A stretch of DNA of 64,000 bases from positions 98,223,237-98,287,236 of the forward strand of contig CM046878.1 in NCBI GenBank assembly GCA_025667525.1, in the 5' to 3' direction. The position numbers were made by a program, and so were the translations under genes. A model generated the notes under the pieces. It saw only the letters and a list, made by a program, of their open reading frames with translations, had not been told where the DNA came from and ran no database searches. Origin of the DNA: Glebionis coronaria (lineage: Eukaryota > Streptophyta > Magnoliopsida > Asterales > Asteraceae). Every line of letters starts with the position of its first letter. The first letter of the stretch is position 1. Shown here one piece after another: positions 59,901-64,000 of the stretch.

Positions 59901-61368
59901 TTCAAAACGTTTTGATGAGAATCAAACACATTGTATTTCGCTTGAATGCAAGCAACTATTTATTCAAGAAATCTTTGAAACGTCATTCGAAGGTGTTAAT
60001 ATCGATGATGCAAACTTTGAAAAGAATTTTGGATTGAATTTACAATCAAAACAGCGTCAGCCAAGTGACAAAGTTGCTTAATCTTTGCCGATAGACATAG
60101 AGAAATCTAAGGAACTTAATTGTGTGAACGTACTTGAGGCCGCTGAGAATTTTAAACTTGATCTAGATAATCGAGTTTCCAAGATTTTGTCCAAAGTTGA
60201 TAACTTAAAACAGAAAAATACACGACTCTTCGATTCAGTAAAGCCCGCATGTGTTAATACCACTACATAGAATCAGTCATTGATTGAACAATTGAATCGG
60301 AAGTCGGTGGAAATATCTGATTTGATGGAACAAATTTGTGATAATCTGGTCTTGGCTGAGTTAAAGGAAACTCTTCGTACTCTAAAAGGTAAGAATGTTG
60401 TGGATAACGCAGCCACTGTCTCAGCATCGTCCTCTAGTGCAATAAAAAGGACCCTTATAGCCGTCACACCATTTAATAAGGGCCCTAGGACTATACCATC
60501 TCAAACTTTGGTCACTAAAGATAAGGCGGAATCAAAACAAGCTTATAATATTCTCGTGTTGTCTTCTACAGGAGTAATCACCACTAATAAGGCTCAAAGA
60601 TCTAAGCTTAAAAGAAACAAGAAGAATGATAGGATCTTGCCCCCATCTAGTAGTCAAGAGAAAAAGAAAGTAGAAGCCCATCCTAGGAATGTTATTTCTG
60701 TTTTGAATAAAAAGAATCATGTAGCTAAGCCTAAAGGCTCTGCGGTTGTGCAGCGTTCTAAGCCTACTATGAATTCTAATTTGAAATGTTGGAATTGCAA
60801 TGAATGTATGTTTTCTAGTCGTCGTGATTCTTTCCTTATTAACCATGTTAATGAGATGAATGCCCGGAAAAATGGATTAGAATGGAAACCGACTGGGAAA
60901 GTGTTAACCCAAGTTGGTTGGTTGTGGCGCCCCACTGGTAGAACTTTCACTATAGTAGGAAATATGTGCCCTTTAACTAGGATCACTCCTACTGAAGCGA
61001 AGAAAGCGTGCCCTTTAACTAGGAGTACCAAGGCTACCAAAACACAAGCGTGTCCTTTAACTAGGAACACTGACACTACTGTAGGAACCAAGTGCCCTTT
61101 AAATAGGTCTACTCCCACTGTAGTGCCCGCGAATAATCCAAAACCTAATAAAGTTGGAACAGTAAAACTTGTTAATGCTAAAACTCACATTAGAAAACGC
61201 ATAAAATCTAAGGGTCTCACAAATGCTAGCAATTCTAATAATCTTACATCTGTATATGCTCACACTCTGGAACCAATAGTTTCCAATGCATTGTCTACTG
61301 TTGTTATGCAAAACAGGTGGTCCAAATTGTTCTCTGGTATTTGGACTCTGGTTGCTCCAAGCATATGA
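56909..61368 (+). pseudogene. Gag of Copia B, long coiled-coil form
   Basis: By comparison with A, the start codon would be at 56909-56911 but reads CTG. A one-base deletion near 56972 shifts the frame; from 56983 the capsid reads MYEDWTSRMELYM. Stops: TAA 57274-57276, TAA 58030-58032, TAA 60079-60081, TAG 60268-60270. Frame excursions occur between about 59350 and 59670. The zinc knuckle is CYNCRGQCHMARQY, with the last Cys replaced by Tyr. It then has a Gln/Pro-rich linker before the knuckle, a coiled coil, CWNCNECMF, WKPTGK, WRPTGRTF and several PLTR motifs. The gag frame reads past the pol start to TGA 61366-61368. Confidence 0.85.
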
Positions 61369-61844
61369 CCGGAGATCGCTCTCAGCTTAGAAATTTCGTC
61401 TGCAAGTTTCTTGGTACGGTTCGATTTTGAAATGATCATATTGCAAAGATAATGGGTTACGGTGAATATCATATTGGGAATGTTATAATTTCAAGAGTTT
61501 ATTATTTGGAAGGTCTCGGTCACAACTTATTTTCTGTGGGTCAATTTTGTGATGCAAACCCAGAAGTTGCTTTTCGAGAGCATACCTGCTTCATTCGTAA
61601 TTTGGAAGGGGTTGATTTATTGAAAGGTACTCGAGGGAATAATTTGTACACTTTGTCTCTACAAGACATGATGGCCGCTTCTCCCGTATGTTCTCTCCAA
61701 AGCATCAAAGACTAAGTCATGGTTATGGTATCGATGGTTATCTCATCTTAACTTTGACGCTATTAATCATTTGGCAAAAAAGGAACTTGTTAGTGGTCTT
61801 CCTAAACTTACATTTCACAAGGATCATTTGTGTTCCACGTGTAC
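61311..61844 (+). pseudogene. Start of pol of Copia B, cut by Copia C
   Basis: In the -1 frame relative to gag: WYLDSGCSKHMTGD with an intact DSG. A TGA at about 61426 (GGA in D) and a two-base deletion near 61690 break it. It ends in the zinc region at the Copia C insertion. The five bases before the insertion are TGTAC. Confidence 0.82.
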
Positions 61845-62176
61845 TGTTAGAAATACGTTTTAACGTATATTAGAAGTATCGGTCACTCCACAATATGATT
61901 TATGTTGTAATAGCTCGTAGTTAACAATTAGTTAAATGTTCCTTATTAAGTTAAGTAAGAACCGGTCCATGGGCTTGTCATGGACCGGCCCAAGCCCAAT
62001 GTTATGCTTGGAGTATAAATACCCCTTTCCACCATGGAAAGGGGTTGGTTGTTGTTCTCATTTTCACTTTCATATTAATAAAATCATACACATTTTCTCT
62101 CACTTTCTCTCTCTAGTTTCTCTCACTAGAAAACATCAACCCACTTCATAGATTCATAGGTTATCAATATTCTACA
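61845..62176 (+). repeat. 5' LTR of Copia C
   Basis: TGTTAGAAATACG to ATTCTACA, 332 bp. TATAAATA at 62014-62021, followed by the same CCCCTTTCCA/TGGAAAGGGG hairpin (62022-62044) as in A. Preceded by TGTAC, the probable target duplication. Confidence 0.9.
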
Positions 62177-62178
62177 TT

Positions 62179-62191
62179 TGGTATCAAGAGC
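62179..62191 (+). promoter_or_regulatory. Primer-binding site of Copia C
   Basis: TGGTATCAAGAGC two bases after the LTR. Confidence 0.8.
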
Positions 62192-62419
62192 TATGGGGTG
62201 ATTTAAGGTAAGGATTGTGTTGCTTTTTTAGTTTTTGAATCAATTAGTGATCTTTAGAAAAAATCAATCTTGAATCTTGTTGTTTTTGGTGTTTTTGTTA
62301 TTGGGATTGATTGATAAGGATTGGGTTTAGCTTATTTTGGTAAAAATCATAAAACTTTTTGTGGTTTTGGATCAAAAATCGGATTTAAAGCTGTTTTTTT
62401 TTAAGTCTCGGAAACATAT

Positions 62420-62930
62420 TTCCAGAACATTCCGAATAGATATTCCGAATAGGAGAAATATTCAGAATAGCAGAAGTTTCCGAATAGACTTTCCGGATAG
62501 AAGGGTTTTTCCGAATAGCAGTATTTTCCGAATAGCAATTCTTTCTGAATAGCCAATTTTTCCGAATAGCCAAAAACTTTCCGAATAGCCTATATTTTTC
62601 CGAATACCCACTATTTTTTCCGAATAGCCAAAATTTTTCCGAACAGGAGAAATATTCCGAATAGCTTTCCGAATTACCCATCATTCCGAATAGCAAAGTT
62701 TTCCGAATAAGCCAATAGCCAGATATTCCGAATTGAAGAAATATTCCGCATAAGGGTTTTTCCGCATAAGGGTTATTCAGCATAGGGGTTATTCCGAATA
62801 GAGCATTTTCAGAATAGGGTTATTCCGCATAGGGTTATTCAGTATAAGGGTTTTTCAGCATAGGGTTATTCCGAATAGGATTCATTCCGAATAGGGTTAT
62901 TCTGAGTTAGGGTTATTCCGTATAAGCAAG
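62420..62930. repeat. Leader tandem repeat of Copia C (TTTCCGAATAGCC units)
   Basis: About 30 degenerate units of 12-20 bp around TTCCGAATAG, later TTCCGCATAGGG. It shares the core TTCCGAA with the leader array of Copia A but not the spacer. The ORF across it on the minus strand is an artefact. Confidence 0.82.
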
Positions 62931-63063
62931 TTCAAGGGGTATTTGAGTTTTTTCGACGATCTTTAGTGGATTTAATCTTGATTACAACCAACACAACACA
63001 AATTCTCAACCTTTCTTCACTGCTCGATCAACCGATAATCTTTGAGTCTTTTAAGTGATCACA

Positions 63064-64000
63064 ATGAATCCAAGTTCATTAATGCCTCAGATGACATCTC
63101 TTACGGATATCTCGATCATAACGGGGACTGATAGTCGTCCACCGATGCTTATTAAAGAGGTGTTTGAGGCATGGCAGGGCCGTATGATGCAATACTTGAA
63201 GGGCAAACCAACATACGGAAGGCTTATGGTCAAATCGATTTTGAATGGTCCACTCGACTATGGTACCATTGTGGCAAATAACGTGTCTCGACCAAGAGAA
63301 TATGAAGAACTCACACCGGCACAACAACTCATTGCTGATGCTGATGAAAAGGCTTTACAGACTCTTCTCCAAGCTCTTTCGCATGATAATTATCGTATGG
63401 TTAGTCAATATACGGTTGCCAAAGATTTATGGGAACGTCTAAAGGTGTTGCTACAAGGTACGTCTCTCACCAAACAGGAAAGGGAGTGTCAGCTGTATGA
63501 TCTGTTTGATAGATTCACGTACAGCCCAAGGGAAACGCTACACGACTATTACTTCAGATTCACCACTCTAATGAATGATCTGAATGTATACAATCTCGTG
63601 ATTGCTCCATTCCAGGTTAACACCAAGTTCTTGAATACTTTACCTCAAGCTTAATGGGGTGAGTATATTACCGATGTGAAGTTAACCCGGGATTTGCATA
63701 AGTGCAACTTAGATCAAATCTATGCTTTTCTTCAGCAGCATGAGAAACATGTGATTATGCACCGTTCTCCTCGCGGTATGTACCCTGATTCCTTAGCTTT
63801 GATGGCTAATCAACCAAGCTTGTCACACAACAACACACCTTATATCTTGGGACATCAAGCCTATCATCCATCACCTTACATGACACCGACCTTCCCCCAA
63901 TACTCGATTCTACCGCAACCACCCACCTCACATCAGCAACAATATCGGTTCAATGCACCTTCACCACAGTATGCTTCACAACTTCATCAAGCAAATATTG
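63064..64000 (+). pseudogene. Gag of Copia C, N-terminal part
   Basis: ATG 63064 (MNPSSLMPQMTSLTDIS), closely similar to Gag of Copia A. Capsid motifs RPPMLIKEVFEAWQGRM and TKQERECQLYDLF are present. TAA at 63652-63654 replaces the GAA of Copia A; after it the same frame stays open to the window edge, including the Pro/Gln-rich stretch where A has lost one base. Confidence 0.87.

Larger units (their letters stand above)
55701..61844 (+). mobile_element. Copia B, 5' part
   Basis: LTR (55701-56020), primer site, GATC-rich repeated leader, long gag and the start of pol, then interrupted at 61845 by Copia C. Related to D and more distantly to A. The right half and its 3' LTR would lie beyond the window. 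Confidence 0.87.
61845..64000 (+). mobile_element. Copia C, 5' part
   Basis: LTR, primer site, TTCCGAATAG-repeat leader and the beginning of gag, running off the right edge. The LTR and gag are close to Copia A, so the two belong to one family. Confidence 0.87.

Overview
This window is plant nuclear DNA made entirely of long-terminal-repeat (LTR) retrotransposons nested inside one another. I found no ordinary host gene, rRNA, tRNA or CRISPR array. The gag/pol types, initiator-Met primer sites and multi-kilobase LTRs fit a flowering plant. The long coiled-coil Copia Gag, the extra ORF downstream of Copia pol and the acidic ORF upstream of Gypsy gag resemble, from memory, proteins predicted from daisy-family (Asteraceae) genomes. 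The family assignment is an inference.

Layout, from the oldest host element inwards. (1) Copia D (52113-55700) is a heavily decayed gag-pol fragment. (2) An Athila/Tat-like Ty3/Gypsy element sits in D at target AATCT. Its 5' part lies left of the window; its internal region is 1-5016 plus 50511-50912 and its 3' LTR is 50913-52112. (3) A minus-strand, Tekay-like Gypsy chromovirus, 'E' (5017-50510; about 11.1 kb once its own insertions are removed), is in the Athila-like element with target duplication ATTCT. (4) E was hit twice. Copia A (10795-23569) sits in its pol at ACTTC. A second Gypsy family, 'G' (26174-47787), sits in its 5' LTR at GTAAA. (5) G is a tandem LTR-internal-LTR-internal-LTR structure with one target duplication around the whole. 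(6) On the right, Copia B (55701-61844) is inserted in Copia D's integrase region, and Copia C (61845 to beyond 64000) is inserted in Copia B's pol.

Each element follows the usual plan: LTR promoter, primer site, Gag, protease, reverse transcriptase, RNase H and integrase (Copia places integrase before RT), purine tract, LTR. No copy looks fully competent. G copy 1 has an open pol but broken gag and accessory ORFs. G copy 2 has open gag and accessory ORFs but a broken pol with a mutated RT site. The others carry several stops and frameshifts.

The most unusual features are three small GT-AG introns that interrupt gag of E and whose removal restores one frame; the three-LTR tandem G; an acidic coiled-coil ORF upstream of gag in G; an accessory ORF behind pol in Copia A with its own apparent leader and an intron filled by a hairpin-forming repeat array; a -1 frame offset at the gag/pol junction shared by three separate Copia copies; and inverted repeats flanking the TATA box of the Copia LTRs whose sequence differs between families while the pairing is kept.
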